A stretch of DNA of 64,000 nucleotides from Agapanthus africanus (lineage: Eukaryota > Streptophyta > Magnoliopsida > Asparagales > Amaryllidaceae), in assembly GCA_030015575.1 (NCBI GenBank), contig CM057338.1, positions 130,969,546-131,033,545 of the forward strand. Direction: 5' to 3'. Under the pieces are notes generated by a model. That model saw nothing but the letters and a program-made list of their open reading frames with translations, was not told the origin of the DNA and did no database searches. Within the stretch, counting starts at the first letter, position 1; each line of letters starts with the position of its first letter. A program made the translations under genes and the position numbers. This document shows, one piece after another, positions 44,327-55,389 of the stretch.

Positions 44327-45295
44327 TCACTGCTCATGGCCTCGCCATCCCCTCGAACATGAACGGGAACGTTCCTCTCTCGCCAGCAGGGTGGTCATGC
44401 CGTGCTCTATACCTGTGGCTCGCTGATCCAGGTTTGTCACCATCCCTATCAATCTGTCTATCCCCCTAGTGACTCTTCTAAGTAAACGTGCTTGCGCTGC
44501 GGTGGTAAGTTCTTCCTCGCTCGCGGTCGAGCTGGAGCTGGGTGTCTTAGCGGGTACATCCTCGGCCGGCTCGGTGCGCGACCATACATCATGTAAGCGT
44601 ATGTAGGACGATGATACGCTCTCGAGAAGAGGTCTAATGGAGATACCTCCATGCATATAAAACTCAAATTCCTCCACAGGGAGGAAATGGCGACACGGTT
44701 GTGTCACCAACATAGGGCATGGATAATTAGCAGCCCTTTTGCCCGCACCAATCGAGTGAAGTAATACCGTGCACAAATCATAACTGGGATTTTTAGTCAT
44801 CAAAGTGTGCACGATATGAAGGGATGGTGTGAAAAATGTTGTATTGTGCGAAGTACCAAAAATATTATTTTGTGCCCAACGACACACAGTTAGTACATTC
44901 GCAAAAAGGGTTCTAGACTGAATGCCCTTCCGTAGCTCCCTAGAACAATCATTACCCATCAAGGGTAGGTAATCCTCGAATTGGAGGGGCTGGTCATGAG
45001 TAGATAGTTTAGGTATTAAGGTGACTTCATGGATGAAGTCCCTATCGATTATTATTTCCCTATCCCCCCAATTTAGCCTAATGTATCCGTGTTGTGAAAG
45101 GAAACCATCCTCCATGCACTCGTAAAATCGGGTGACGAGATCTGGAAGAGCGAAGGAGTTTGGATGGTTAAAAAGCAAGAAATTCCACCCACGCCTCCGG
45201 ATCTCCTCACCGAAATAGCTACCGTAAATCGTGTGTGCAAACATTTGTGAAAAGTCTCTTTCAAATTGCAAAGTTGGTGCCATCACACAGAGCAA
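44327..45295 (-). CDS. Athila accessory ORF (plant transposon protein domain), intact 322 codons
   Basis: It is the longest uninterrupted frame in the window and runs in the same direction as pol, in the position where Athila elements carry an extra (env-like) ORF. The N-terminal 200 residues read RRGWNFLLFNHPNSFALPDLV, FYECMEDGFL, YIRLNWGDREIIIDRDFI and so on, resembling the plant transposon protein domain that I would compare with PF20167. A low-complexity SSSSTASEEE spacer follows and a basic C-terminus (RLLRRVTRGIDRL, REERSRSCSRGWRGHE). I see no signal peptide or clear membrane segment, so an envelope role is not supported. Initiation may be at the second Met (MAPTLQF). The surrounding pol is broken. 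Confidence 0.7.
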   Translation of the reverse strand: MLCVMAPTLQFERDFSQMFAHTIYGSYFGEEIRRRGWNFLLFNHPNSFALPDLVTRFYECMEDGFLSQHGYIRLNWGDREIIIDRDFIHEVTLIPKLSTHDQPLQFEDYLPLMGNDCSRELRKGIQSRTLFANVLTVCRWAQNNIFGTSHNTTFFTPSLHIVHTLMTKNPSYDLCTVLLHSIGAGKRAANYPCPMLVTQPCRHFLPVEEFEFYMHGGISIRPLLESVSSSYIRLHDVWSRTEPAEDVPAKTPSSSSTASEEELTTAAQARLLRRVTRGIDRLIGMVTNLDQRATGIEHGMTTLLAREERSRSCSRGWRGHEQ

Positions 45296-45695
45296 AATGA
45301 AAAAATTTAAGTTTAACAGAGAGGGTAAGGAAATTCATATCTCCTCTGAAGATTTCAGAGGGCGAAGACACCAGATGGCGGCGGATGCGCGGTATACAGC
45401 AGGGTTCGGCGGCGGTTGCGCGGCGGAATGGGGCGATCTCTCTGCAGAAATGAAGCGGCGGCTAGGGTTTTGAGGAAATGAAAGATTAGGGTTATGAAAA
45501 GTCAGAGGAGGGGTCGGATTGTATTTATAGGAGTGATTTGGTTATTTGAAAAAGGACCTCTTAAAAAGTGGAATTTATTTGTAAATAATTTTTTTTTAAT
45601 TTATTAATTATTAAAACTGAAATTTTACAAAAATACCCCTAAAATTTTTTTCAATTTTTTTTATTTTTTATTTTTATGTTTTAATTTTTATATAA
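45296..45695 (-). other. Spacer between integrase and accessory ORF
   Basis: This holds a GC-rich stretch (45361-45470) and an AT-rich one (45580-45690). Minus-strand TATTTATAGG-type sequence (plus CCTATAAATACAATCC reversed at about 45518) could be a subgenomic promoter, but this is weak. No gene is seen. Confidence 0.35.
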
Positions 45696-46990
45696 TTACA
45701 AGTGTGACATACCCCCAAACTTATTTGAGACAGTTTTTCCGCTGTTTATGATAACTGAAATTTGGGGGTAGATGGAGGAAGATCGGTCAATGTAAATTGG
45801 CTCCAGCAAAAGCAGGAGCTCCTCCGAAGGGTCCGCAGTGAGGAACGGTTTAAGTCTATGTCCGTTCACCTTGAATAGTGAACCGTCCTCAGTATTTTCT
45901 AAATCGACCGCACCGTGCGGATATACGGTGCGTGCCAAAAATGGCCATTTCCATCGAGATCTGAGCTTGCTGGGATGGAAATGCAACCGGGGGTCGTAAA
46001 ATAAAACCTGTTGACCAGGTTTGAAAGTTTTGCGCATAAGGTGTTTATCGTGAAACACCTTCGTTCGGTTTTTGGCGACAACCGCATTCTCGTAAGCTTC
46101 ATCCCGAAGCTCGTTCAATTCATTTAATTGCAACCTTCTATGGCTGCCCGCATCTCCGAGAGATAGATTCAACTCTTTTATTGCCCAAAATGCTCGATGC
46201 TCAATTTCAACTGGAAGGTGGCAAGCCTTTCCATAAACAAGTCTATAAGGAGACATGCCAAGATCGGTCTTATAGGCAGTTCGAAATGCCCAAAGGGCAT
46301 TAGTAAGTTTTGAAGACATTTCCTTACGGTTTTTGGAAACCGTTTTCTCCAATATCTATTTAATTTGCCGATTTGAAATCTCGGCTTGCCCACAAGTTTG
46401 GGGATGATAGGGCGTTGATAGTTTGTGATTAATGGAATATTTCCGCATTAAGGACTCGAAAGTCCTATTACAGAAATGGGTTCCATTATCGCTGATGATT
46501 GCGCGGGGGTGCCAAAACCGTGAGAAAATGTTTTCTTTGAGGAACCTAATGACAACCTTATTGTCATTAGTCCGGCTGGGCACAGCCTCGACCCACTTAG
46601 AAATATAGTCAACAGCGAGGAGAATATACACGTGCCCAAAAGAATTGGGAAACGGTCCTATAAAATCTATCCCCCTAAAATCAAAAATTTCCACAACCAA
46701 TATTGGTTAGAGCGGCATTTCGTTTCTTCTAGATATCCGGCCCAAGTGTTGGCACCGGGAGCATATCTTGCAGTAATCATGTGCATCTTTAAAAAGTTGT
46801 GGCCAGTAGAAGCCACACTGCAAGATCTTTTCGGCTTTTTTTAAGGTCAAAATGCCCGCCACACATTTGATCGTGGCAGAATGGTAGCACGCTCTTAAAT
46901 TCATTGTCGGGGACACACCGACGAATAATTTGGTTGGGACAGTATTTGAATAGATAAGGTTCATCCCAGTAAAAATGTTTTACCTGGGAT
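45696..46990 (-). pseudogene. Athila integrase
   Basis: Zinc-binding region at 46707-46964: CYHSATIKCVAG, where the second histidine is cysteine, then CKICSRC. The catalytic core (46356-46700) has [10 protein letters not shown] (D), ISDNGTHF (D) and [11 protein letters not shown] (E), all three retained. A stop near 46356 (RQIK*ILEK) separates the C-terminal part (45696-46352), which reads LTNALWAFRTAYKTDLGMSPY, LVYGKACHLPVEIEH, FKPGQQVLFYDPR and VNGHRLKPF, normal Athila blocks. It lies before the accessory ORF. Normal length, but with at least two disabling changes. Confidence 0.85.
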
Positions 46991-47117
46991 AGGAATCAGA
47001 GTCTGTCTTGATTCGACCATTCATTTGGTATAAGTCCGGTGGCCAAATAATTCACAATATCTGTGAACCAGGGTTCGCATGACACAGTCAAGAGCTGCTC
47101 ATCTAGAAAAACGTCTT

Positions 47118-47680
47118 TTATAGGAATTTGAAGCGTCGGCGAAGAAGGAAGCGTGAAAGAGGGTCGGCGACTACGTTTTCGCATCCTCTCCTGTCTCTGA
47201 TGACAAGGTCAAACTCTTGCAATAAGAGGGTCCAACGTATCGGTCGAGATTTAGCATCCTTCTTCGCAAAAAGGTGGCGAAGAGCTGAATGGTCAGCGTA
47301 TACGATGACTGGAGAGCCGATTAAGTAGGGCCTGAACTTTTCTAATCCAAATACAACAGCTAAGAATTCCTTCTCGGTTGTTGTGTAATTTAATTGGGCA
47401 TCGTTCAAGGTTCGGCTAGCATAATAAATTACATGCGGCATCTTATTGATGTGTTGTCCAAGGACAGCACCAATGGCAAAATCAGATGCATTGCACATAA
47501 TTTCAAATGGATGCGTCCAGTCAGGAGACGAAAGAATGGGAGCAGAAGTAAGCGAGTTTTTCAATGACTCGAACGCCTTCATACAGCTTGAGTAGAAATC
47601 AAAAGTAGTGTCCTTGGCCAACAAAAGAGTCAAGGGTCTAGCTATCTTGCTAAAATCCTTGATGAACTGTCTATAGAAAC
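47118..47680 (-). pseudogene. Athila RNase H
   Basis: The 171-codon open part reads [87 protein letters not shown] and [10 protein letters not shown]. The first catalytic aspartate of the usual CDASD box is asparagine (CNASD), so activity is unlikely. The glutamate (TEKE) and second aspartate (YADHS) remain. It continues the RT and precedes the integrase zinc finger. Confidence 0.85.
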
Positions 47681-47689
47681 CGGCATGGT

Positions 47690-48500
47690 CAAGAAAGGCT
47701 CGAATGTCTCGGACGCATTTGGGAGGAGGAAGATTGGAAATGACTTCAATCTAAGCTTTATATGCCTCAATGCCATTTTGCGAGATGATATGTCCTAAAA
47801 CAATACCTTCTCGTACCATGAAGTGGCACTTCTCCCAATTTAAAGTAATGTTCTTATCCTTACAACGGGTAAGGACTGCGTCTAAATGTAGCAAACACTC
47901 ATCAAAGGAGTCGCCGAAAATGAAGAAATCATCCATGAAGATCTCCAAGAATTTTTTCACCATGTCTGAAAAAATACCTATCATACACCGTTGGAAGGTA
48001 GCGGGTGAATTACATAACCCAAGGGCATGTGACGGTAAGCAAACGTACCGAAAGGACAAGTGAATGTGGTTTTTTCTTGATCCTTTTTGGCGATGGGAAT
48101 TTGATTATAGCCGGAGTAGCTATCCAAAAAGCAATAAAATTCATGCCCAGCCAATCGTTCTAGCATTTGGTCAATAAAATGTAATGGAAAATGGTATTTC
48201 CGTGTCGCGGCGTTGAGTTTTCTATAATCGATGCATACTCTCCACCCAGTTTGGGTGCGAGTAGGTATTAACTCATTTGCCTCATTATTATGACCGTTAT
48301 GCCCGATTTCTTTGGGACAACGTGAATGGAGCTAACCCACTGACTATCAGAGATAAGGTAAATGATACCACTATCAAGACATTTTACGATCTCTTTTTTA
48401 ACAGCCTCCTTCATGACTGGATTGAGTCGTTTCTATGGATCCCTGGCTGGCTTGGCATCATCCATCATATGAATATGATATTCAACAATTAGGGGACTGA
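47690..48500 (-). pseudogene. pol: Athila reverse transcriptase
   Basis: Readable blocks in order are LNPVMKEAVKKEIVKCLDSGIIY (about 48360-48430), HVVPKKSGITV, a frameshift, RVCIDYRKLNA-type sequence (48200-48250), HEFYCFLDSYSGYNQI (48100-48160), a frameshift near 48030, SPATFQRCMIGIFSDMV, EIFMDDFFIFGDSFD with the catalytic FMDD, and CHFMVREGIVLGHIIS. A stop near 47755 precedes the connection to RNase H. The order is standard; several stops and shifts disable it. Confidence 0.85.
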
Positions 48501-48573
48501 TCCCCTTGATGTCCGCCATAGTCCAGCCAAAAGCTTGCTGGTTACTTTGTAAGATCGTTAAAAGGGCTTTCTC

Positions 48574-49560
48574 TTACTCGGGGGTTAGAGAAGCCGAGAT
48601 GATAACAGGAAGGGTCTCATTCTCACCTAAGTAAACGTATTTAAGGTGAGACGGCAATAGCTTGAGTTCAAGTGTTAGAAGCGAAACAATTGAAGGTAAA
48701 ATCGGTGAAATTGTCTCAAACTCGAAGGATTCCAACGGAGGTTCAAAACGAGTGTAAGCAACCGAGTCGGATGGTTCAGCTAACTCATCCGAAAATTCAA
48801 AGGATTCAAACTTGGGGGGTGATGGTTCAAGATCGTTCGTGAAAGTGAAACACTCGTAATCATTATCGGATGTGAAAACAGTATCAGATTCAAGGAGGAA
48901 CGCACTAGTGGCGTTAAAATTGTTGTGATCGAACAGAAATTTCTCAAGTTCACAGTCCTCCTGGGTGATCTCTTGGATCGAGCAAATATCAAGTATATTA
49001 GCATTAGGTTCGGAGGGCTGATTCCCCAACTTAAAAATGTTGAGTTCAATTGTCACGTTTCCAAAAGATAGGTTCATTGAACCATTTCAACAACTGATCA
49101 CTGCATTAGAAGTTGCAAGGAATGGTCGACCGAGAATCACCGGAATTTGACTCCGGGGTTTTGCTACAGGCTGTGTGTCCATAACAATGAAATCAACGGG
49201 GAATATGAAGTCCCCTATTTTAATCAACACATCCTCTAACTCACCCCTAGGATGGGTGATGGATTAGTCGGCCATTTGGAGAGTACAATATGTGGGTTTC
49301 AGCTCTCCAACGCCTAATTGCTCATATACTGAATAAGGAAGTAGGTTAACACTGGCACCAAGATCTAAAAGTGCGCGGTTGATGTTCTTATCACCAATAG
49401 TTATTGAAATTGTAGGACAGCCAGGGTCCTTTCGTTTTTGAGGTAAAGGTTAGGTAAAAGCATCACTTACTGCACTAGCCAAGAAAACTTTCTTTGGTAC
49501 CTGTGATTTCCTCTTCTTGCTGCATAAGTCCTTCAAGATTTTAGCGTAAGAAGGGACTTG
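48574..49560 (-). pseudogene. Athila protease and post-protease segment
   Basis: The active-site block is LLDLGASVNLLPYSVYEQLG (about 49315-49380) followed by TLQMAD and then a stop where the other copy reads RSITKPRGELED. VILGRPFLATSNAVI ends in another stop (ISC*NGS) near 49092. From 49077 a 167-codon open segment reads MNLSFGNVTIELNIFKLGNQPSEPNANI and an acidic tail. The protease triad itself (D-L-G-A) looks intact. Confidence 0.8.
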
Positions 49561-49635
49561 TTGGATTGCATCCAAGATAGGAATATTAATGCTAACATGT
49601 TTAAATAACTCCACAATTTTCTTCATTTGTGGATT

Positions 49636-51476
49636 TTATTTATTGGATCTCAACCTGTTTGGGAATGGAACATTTTGAAAATTTGTTGAGTCCAATGCTT
49701 GTGGAGGAGATTGCGGAGTTGGAACGGATCCCAGTGCTGGTGTTTTCGTGGAGTGAGATATGGGTCCGTTCGGAATAGTAGAAGAAGTAAAGCCTTGTGA
49801 AGAATGGAGAATAGGCTCTGAAGACGAAGAAGATGAAGATGATGAAGAAGAAGAAGAAGAAGAAGAAGAAGAAGAAGCGGCGGCCGGGGTGTCATCATTA
49901 GTGCCAATATTATTGTGCAACATCTTTCCAGATCTCAATATCGTCACGGCACTCACATTATGGTTTTGTTGTTCAAGAGCAACATGTGCATTTTGTGAGT
50001 GACCAGGATTTGGCAGTGGTTGAGATGGAAGTTTCCCCTTCTCTCGCTCGCTTAAAGCAGCATTCAGTTATGCAATTTGGGCTTCAATGGTTTTGATGCT
50101 TTGCCCATGCGATGCAGTGTGTTGTACCAAAAACTGAATGGAAGACTGGATGTTGGCTGAGGATTGGGTTGATTGTTTTAAAAATGCATCCAGACTTCTT
50201 CTAACGAGGAAACCTTATCGTTATTTGGCTGAACAAAATTGTTTTGAGGAAAAGAGTTGTTTAGTGCAAAATTGTTCATTTGATTTTGGTAAGGTTGGGG
50301 TTGGAAAGGTTGCTGATATTGAGTTTTTTGAGGAGCTTGTTGTTGTGGAGGAGGCCTCTGGAAATTGTTGTTGCCTTGGAATTGTTGTTGATTTTGATTC
50401 CAAGCAAAATTGAGGTGGTTCCTCCAACCAGAATTGTAAGTTGAAGAGTATGGATCATTTCTTTGTCTTTGCTAAAAGGTAGCATTGGCTTGATCCTTTC
50501 CTTGAGCAGGTGGGTTGTAAGGACGCTCTTCAGTCAAATAGGACGAATCCGAACAACAAGCGCATATAGTGCGAGAGGGTAAAGCAGCGGCAGGAGAAGG
50601 CGATGAGAATTTGCTCTCAATTGCTTCTAGTTTTCGTGTAATTGCGGCCATTTCGGATTTCATTGCAATTGACATATCAAGTTGGTGAACACCTGCCCTA
50701 GACGGACCAGCGGAAGTTGATGAAGTGGACGAAGCGGTCTGTCTAGTGCTTTCCCACTGAAGCGTTTGTTCAGCAAGATCGTCGAGAAATTGCCAAGCTT
50801 CCTTGTCGGATTTGGTAAGGAAGTGACCTTGACAAATGGTTTCCAGCAACTGCTTAGTTGCTGGGTTCAGTCCTTCGTATAAAGGTTGGAAAAGTTGCCA
50901 TCTTTCAATACCGTGATGAGGGCACTGAACAAGAAGGTCTTTAAATCGTTCGAAACACTTCCAAAAAGGTTCAGAGGGAAGCTGGGAAAATTGGTTAATT
51001 TCATTACGAATTCTCACGTTCTTGTGATGTGGGTAAAACTTTTTAAGAAATGCTTTAACAAACTCTTCCCAACTGTTTATGGAATGTGATGCTATACTAT
51101 ATAGCCACTTTTCAGCTAGGTCACATAAAGTAAAGGGAATGACTCGTAGCCTTATAGCATCATCGGACAGTTGGGTGGTCTTCATCATTGCACAAACATT
51201 CTGGAATTTGTTAATGAAGATATAGGCATCTTCGGATTCCAGCCCGTGAAATTTGGGCAACATATTGATGAAGTGGGGCTTAATTTCGAAATTGTCCCCA
51301 TTTGCCGGCGGAAGTGAAAGACAAGTAGGAAGTGCGGAGCGGGTGGGATAGAAATGATCCTGGAGCGCAATTCGATGTGGCGCTTCAACAGGAGGGTGTT
51401 GCGGGTTATTCGCACTCAGGTGAGGTGGAATCAGTCCTGAGGTAGGTAAAGGGTTGTTAGGATTGAATCATAACAT
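49636..51476 (-). pseudogene. gag: Athila gag
   Basis: The ATG at 51476 starts a frame that carries a stop after two codons and then NPNNPLPTSGLIPPHLS; the first long open part starts at 51263 (MLPKFHGLESEDAYIFINKF). The capsid domain follows: IRLRVIPFTLCDLAEKWLY, FVKAFLKKFYPHHKNVRIR, CPHHGIERWQLFQPLYEGLNPAT, then a CACCSDSSYLTEERP knuckle that has lost its histidine and last cysteine. A stop at 50472 precedes a Gln/Asn-rich stretch (50221-50470). After a frameshift, VSAVTILRSGKML and a polyserine run end it at 49636. Confidence 0.85.
49837..49876. repeat. GAA/TTC microsatellite encoding polyserine in gag
   Basis: Plus-strand GAAGAAGAA... reads on the minus strand as a serine run of about 19 residues next to AAASS. 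It lies in the variable gag C-terminal region, at the position of the shorter STSTSNSNPSSS tail in the plus-strand copy (37540-37600). Confidence 0.85.
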
Positions 51477-51513
51477 CTCCTTAGAAGATGATGAATGTGA
51501 AGATGAAGGTAAA

Positions 51514-52795
51514 GATGAAAAAGGAGTGTATGGGGTTTCGACTTCGGAATCGAACGCGTCGTCAGTAGCGACTAACAAGACACGGACTAAATGGGCGCTA
51601 GTGTCCCCAGTCCAACCGGACATACACTAAACGAGTTGTAGTGTAGTAAACGTAGAATGTGAGGGTAAGAAAACGTCAATGAGGAAATGTGAATGAAGGT
51701 TGGGTGCAATGGAATTCTAGCGACAAATGGCAAGTTTTTGTAAAAGTTTTGTTTTGTATTTTTTTTATAAAGAGTTTTGCAAAAATTTTGTACGGACTAC
51801 GACACACTTTCAAACAATCACAATTTAAACATGCACAATCAAGCCTAGATCTAGGGTCTCCTAAGTCAACTAGACTGCTCCTAACTGGTCCAAAATGACA
51901 AGTTATGAGATATCCCTCAAATCGCCTCTTCACCGCCAATTGTGGCCAGGTAAGCACAAGTGCAGAAATGAGGGTTTCGCTCACGAATCACGGTGAGACG
52001 GGTCTTTTAAAGTTACCTTTCTCACTTGTATAGCCTAGGCACCACAAAGTCAGGTTTAGATAAACGACAGAATTCCCACAACCTTCCTCTGTCCTAATGA
52101 GTACGACAGTCCTTAATTGTCTGAGTCTAGATATTTTTTAATTAGCTCTAGGGTGATGCATATGCTTTTTGTGATTTCCGGGGTCTTAGGAAGGGTAATG
52201 AAATCCCCACCCAATCTTGATTAGTGTTATAGCCCCTTAGATTCCGTTTTAAAAATGAAAAGCAGTAACACACAAAATCTAAAACACTTGCCAAAAAATT
52301 TTTCTTTTTATTTGCGGCGCAAAGAATCCTGCACAAAAATGATTTATTGGAGAGGGAGAAAGATTTTGCGCAAAGAACCCTGCAGGAAAATTTTCAGTAG
52401 AGATCAGGGGGTAGGAGAGAAGAAAAGAATACTTACAGAGAAATTTGGAGTGCTGACGTCAGCAATTTGACCGCAGTTCCGCGGTAAAACACCTACTTTA
52501 GCCGTGGTTCCGCAGCGGTTCAGTTAGTTTAGGCCTCCGAGATTTTTCTGTGTGCTGTTATGGTTCTCCTCTGTCTGTTCAGATCCTTTGTTTGTTGATT
52601 TGTTCACTGGGCTTATTCAGATCTGAATCAGTTCGTCTTCTTTTCCTGCACAATTCATACAAAGCCAATCAAAAATAACAAGATGATTTTTTATGTATTT
52701 TTTTATTTTTTCAATTTTTATATTTTTTCTCAATTTCAATTAACTCAAAATTACAAAAAGAAAATAACTATCGTTTCCCCGGCAACGGCGCCATT
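51514..52795 (-). other. Athila 5' leader and primer-binding site (complete copy)
   Basis: The primer-binding site is minus-strand TGGCGCCGTTGCCGGGG (plus 52777-52793). The 1.28-kb leader is nearly identical to 31023-32306. No gene is supported: the short frames differ between the two copies. Confidence 0.85.
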
Positions 52796-54209
52796 TGTTT
52801 GGTGGATGATTTAGTACGTGCGTTTTAAAATTTAAGAATACCGCAATCAAGACGGTGTCACTTGGTAGCTAGCCGGTTGAGTACGAGTCGATCCATAGGG
52901 AAATGGTGTTCTTTTCTGTAAGTTCTAACGAGTTAAGTCCTATTTTTGGTAGGTTTGTTTTAAGATCTAAGAATGAGATTTAATTGATTTAAAGTCTTGC
53001 TAGGGTTAGGATTAGCTTAGCTTGGAATAGGGATTCTACTCACTGCTTTCTTTGCCTTAGTTAAGAATATAGGGGTTAGGGTACTAGTCAACAAAGGGGA
53101 TTAGCACGATTAGGAAGAAACTTAGTTTCTTCCTTTTAGTCCTTGTTCGTTCTTTCTTAACTCTTAGCCCTAACATCTATTTAAATCAACCACAACCAGT
53201 CTAACTAGAGAATCACCGCTATCTTGTAGGATAGGGTGCCGTAGTGAGCGGTGTGTGGTTAATTTAAATAGAGTCCTAATTAATTAAAATTATATGGGCA
53301 AGGAAAGGAGTGAGAGAGATTTCCTTCTCTCAAACCTTCCCTGTCCTAACCCTAACAAGTGAGGAATTACTCACTCATTAGGAAATTAACGATACAGTTC
53401 ATTTTTATAATTTTTATTTTAAAAGACTATCTAAGTTGTAGATAATAAAAGATAGATAAAAAATTGCACGAATTAATATTCAGATAAAAAAGAATGCAAG
53501 ATAGAAAATAAAAATACCTTTATTGATGACCTCTCAACAAGTGCATTACAACTGGAATTAAAATTTTAATCTGGAAAATAAAAAGAGACATGCCAAATTA
53601 GCCTTTCGGCTTTCCTATTTATAGATAGGAGAAACCCTAGGTTTACATCTGATCCATATTTGAATTTACAGAACTACCCTAAGAAAGCCGGGTCAAAGCA
53701 CCGACACCCACCGACATATGCACCGACAAGCGCATTGCACGGCCGCGGTTTCACGGCAGAAAGCCATGTTTGGCCGCGGTTCCGCAGCCATGTTGTGAGA
53801 TCTTGGTATCAAACTTCTAGGGTCTTATGTTGCTTTTTCCTTCTGTTTTCTTCACTTGGTTCCACAAAATATCTTCTATTTTCTTCCAGATTTCCATAGT
53901 GCAGAATGTTGTGGACTTTTTTTACCGTAAGCTTCGCATTGAAGTCTTAAATCTTGTTCTACCCTTGTGCTTTGTGCATTGACTATCTACCGATCTTCAT
54001 TTGTTCCTTGAACTGGTAGACGGCATCATATGGATTCATCTATTGTTGGTCATAGTCTCACATTTGTAACGTCTTTTCATGAATTTCACTGTATTGTTCT
54101 GAGAACCTGTAACCTGCAACTATTTAGCAGACATGGATTAAAAGCACCTATTTATTTGTAATATGATTAAGAATGGGCGATATAATAATGCCAAATTCTG
54201 ATATGAACA
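52796..54209 (-). mobile_element. Athila LTR B (5' LTR)
   Basis: It runs on the plus strand from TGTTTGGTGGATG to GATATGAACA, 1414 bp, then Tekay LTR sequence resumes (GGGCCTTATACTATATG). It shares GTCGATCCATAGGG and CTATTTATAGATAGG with LTR A and the solo LTR at 23228. Confidence 0.9.
53616..53623 (-). promoter_or_regulatory. TATA box of Athila LTR B
   Basis: Minus-strand TATAAATA within CCTATCTATAAATAGGAAAGCC, conserved at plus 42306-42313 and 24093-24100 in the other LTRs of the family. Confidence 0.6.
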
Positions 54210-54806
54210 GGGCCTTATACTATATGTTACCATAGTCCACGAGGTGAGATGAACTCCTCTCGTATACATGAATATCTTCTTTATCAAATTATAAATAATC
54301 ATGTTAGAATAACTATCTTATACCTGTGAATAAACATGCTTAGATACTCTCATATATAACCTTACTTGTTCACTTTAACTTGGTTTCTTTTCACTTTATA
54401 TTCTATCTTCTTTTACTTCTTTTGGGGACTTACCGAGCGCTAGTTCGTTGATGACATTCCTCTCTGTTAGTTTCTTTAGAATGTTCGTCAGGAGGACCAG
54501 ATTCGGAGGAGATAGAGCCGAGCCCGGAGTACTTGGACCAGTTTGCTTCTCAGCCTGACTATTAGCACCTGCTTGTATTTACTTCCAGTATGCCATTGTT
54601 TAGGCATTTGCTTTATCATTATATCTTTTTATTACAAACAATTGTGTGTAAATTTGAATGTAAAAAAAGTTGTTGTTTCATTTTATTACTCTTGTTATTC
54701 TGGCACATTGTTATATTGCTTAATTACGCTTAACGTATTTTCATAGTTAATACGTTACGGGCTTGCCACGTCACCATTTCCGTCTACTGGGAATGGGGGC
54801 GTGACA
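54210..54806 (+). mobile_element. Tekay 3' LTR, right segment
   Basis: It aligns to 8634-9234 of the 5' LTR almost base for base and ends GGGGGCGTGACA, followed by TSD ATATT. Divergence from the 5' LTR looks like 8 to 10 per cent, the oldest of the measurable LTR pairs here. Confidence 0.9.
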
Positions 54807-54811
54807 ATATT

Positions 54812-55383
54812 TTACCATGTTATGACTGTTATATCGCATGTTTTTCTTGATATTGTTTAGTGTTTACTTACACGTCACCAGTTCATGTTATAATAACCTA
54901 TCACGTCATATACATGCCTTTATTATCATCATATTATTTTCGATGCTCTGACGTCTGGGTTTTGAATGGCCTAGATTCTTTGACATTAGAATCACAGGAT
55001 CAGGAGTACTTTGAATAGGTAGCCGAGCTTTGAGGCATATCTTCATCTATCTAGGTTATTAGTTGTTTTAGCTATTCCACAGATAAACCTTATGTACTTA
55101 GATTTCTTTGTGAGCACATAAGGGACTAGAACTTGTGTATTGTTTCCTTATTTATTATTTGGATCAGTTGAGACTTGATGCTTCCGTTATTCCGGAAATT
55201 TCTTTTATTATCAATATTTATTGTGACAGTGAACACGTACTAGATTTACTATTATTCTTGTGTCGCTTGATTACTGCAAGAAACCTTAAATGTGATTATG
55301 GGAGGATGATTGCTTACCATAAGTAGCATGATTGGCCGAGTTATATTCTCGTATTTCCGTACTTTGGGAAGCGGGGCATGACA
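54812..55383 (+). other. Continuation of the Tekay insertion target; LTR-like right end
   Basis: This continues 5651-6347 across the insertion. It is AT-rich and ends GGGAAGCGGGGCATGACA, which looks like the 3' end of a chromovirus LTR (compare GGGGGCGTGACA at 54806). The matching start was not found in 5651-6347, so this is only a suggestion. Confidence 0.35.
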
Positions 55384-55389
55384 TCCTGG

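Larger units (their letters stand above)
31023..54209 (-). mobile_element. Athila complex: LTR, internal region, LTR, truncated second internal region
   Basis: Read on the minus strand: LTR (54209-52796), primer-binding site, 5' leader, gag, protease, RT, RNase H, integrase, an accessory ORF, a long 3' region, polypurine tract and LTR (42900-32307, itself interrupted). A second primer-binding site and 1.28 kb of leader follow, ending at 31023. The leader at 31023-32306 is nearly identical to 51514-52795. The third LTR and the rest of the second internal region are absent. Confidence 0.85.
6348..54806 (+). mobile_element. Tekay/Del-like Ty3-gypsy element, 48.5 kb including nested insertions
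   Basis: The 5' LTR (6348-9234) and 3' LTR (30397-31022 plus 54210-54806) share start TGTAAYGACTCTGAAATCC and end GTGACA, with 5-bp TSDs ATATT. The order gag, protease, RT, RNase H, integrase and a tail reading STWEREDDLRARYPHLF is that of the chromovirus Tekay/Del group. Subtracting the Tat, copia and Athila insertions leaves roughly 9 kb. Every gene is broken, so the copy is not autonomous. The 5' LTR keeps about 1.35 kb (6897-8245) that the 3' LTR lacks. Confidence 0.85.

Noticed and set aside
44327..45295. Envelope glycoprotein identity for the Athila accessory ORF
   Set aside because: No signal peptide, transmembrane segment or glycosylation-rich ectodomain is visible; similarity is to plant transposon protein domains.
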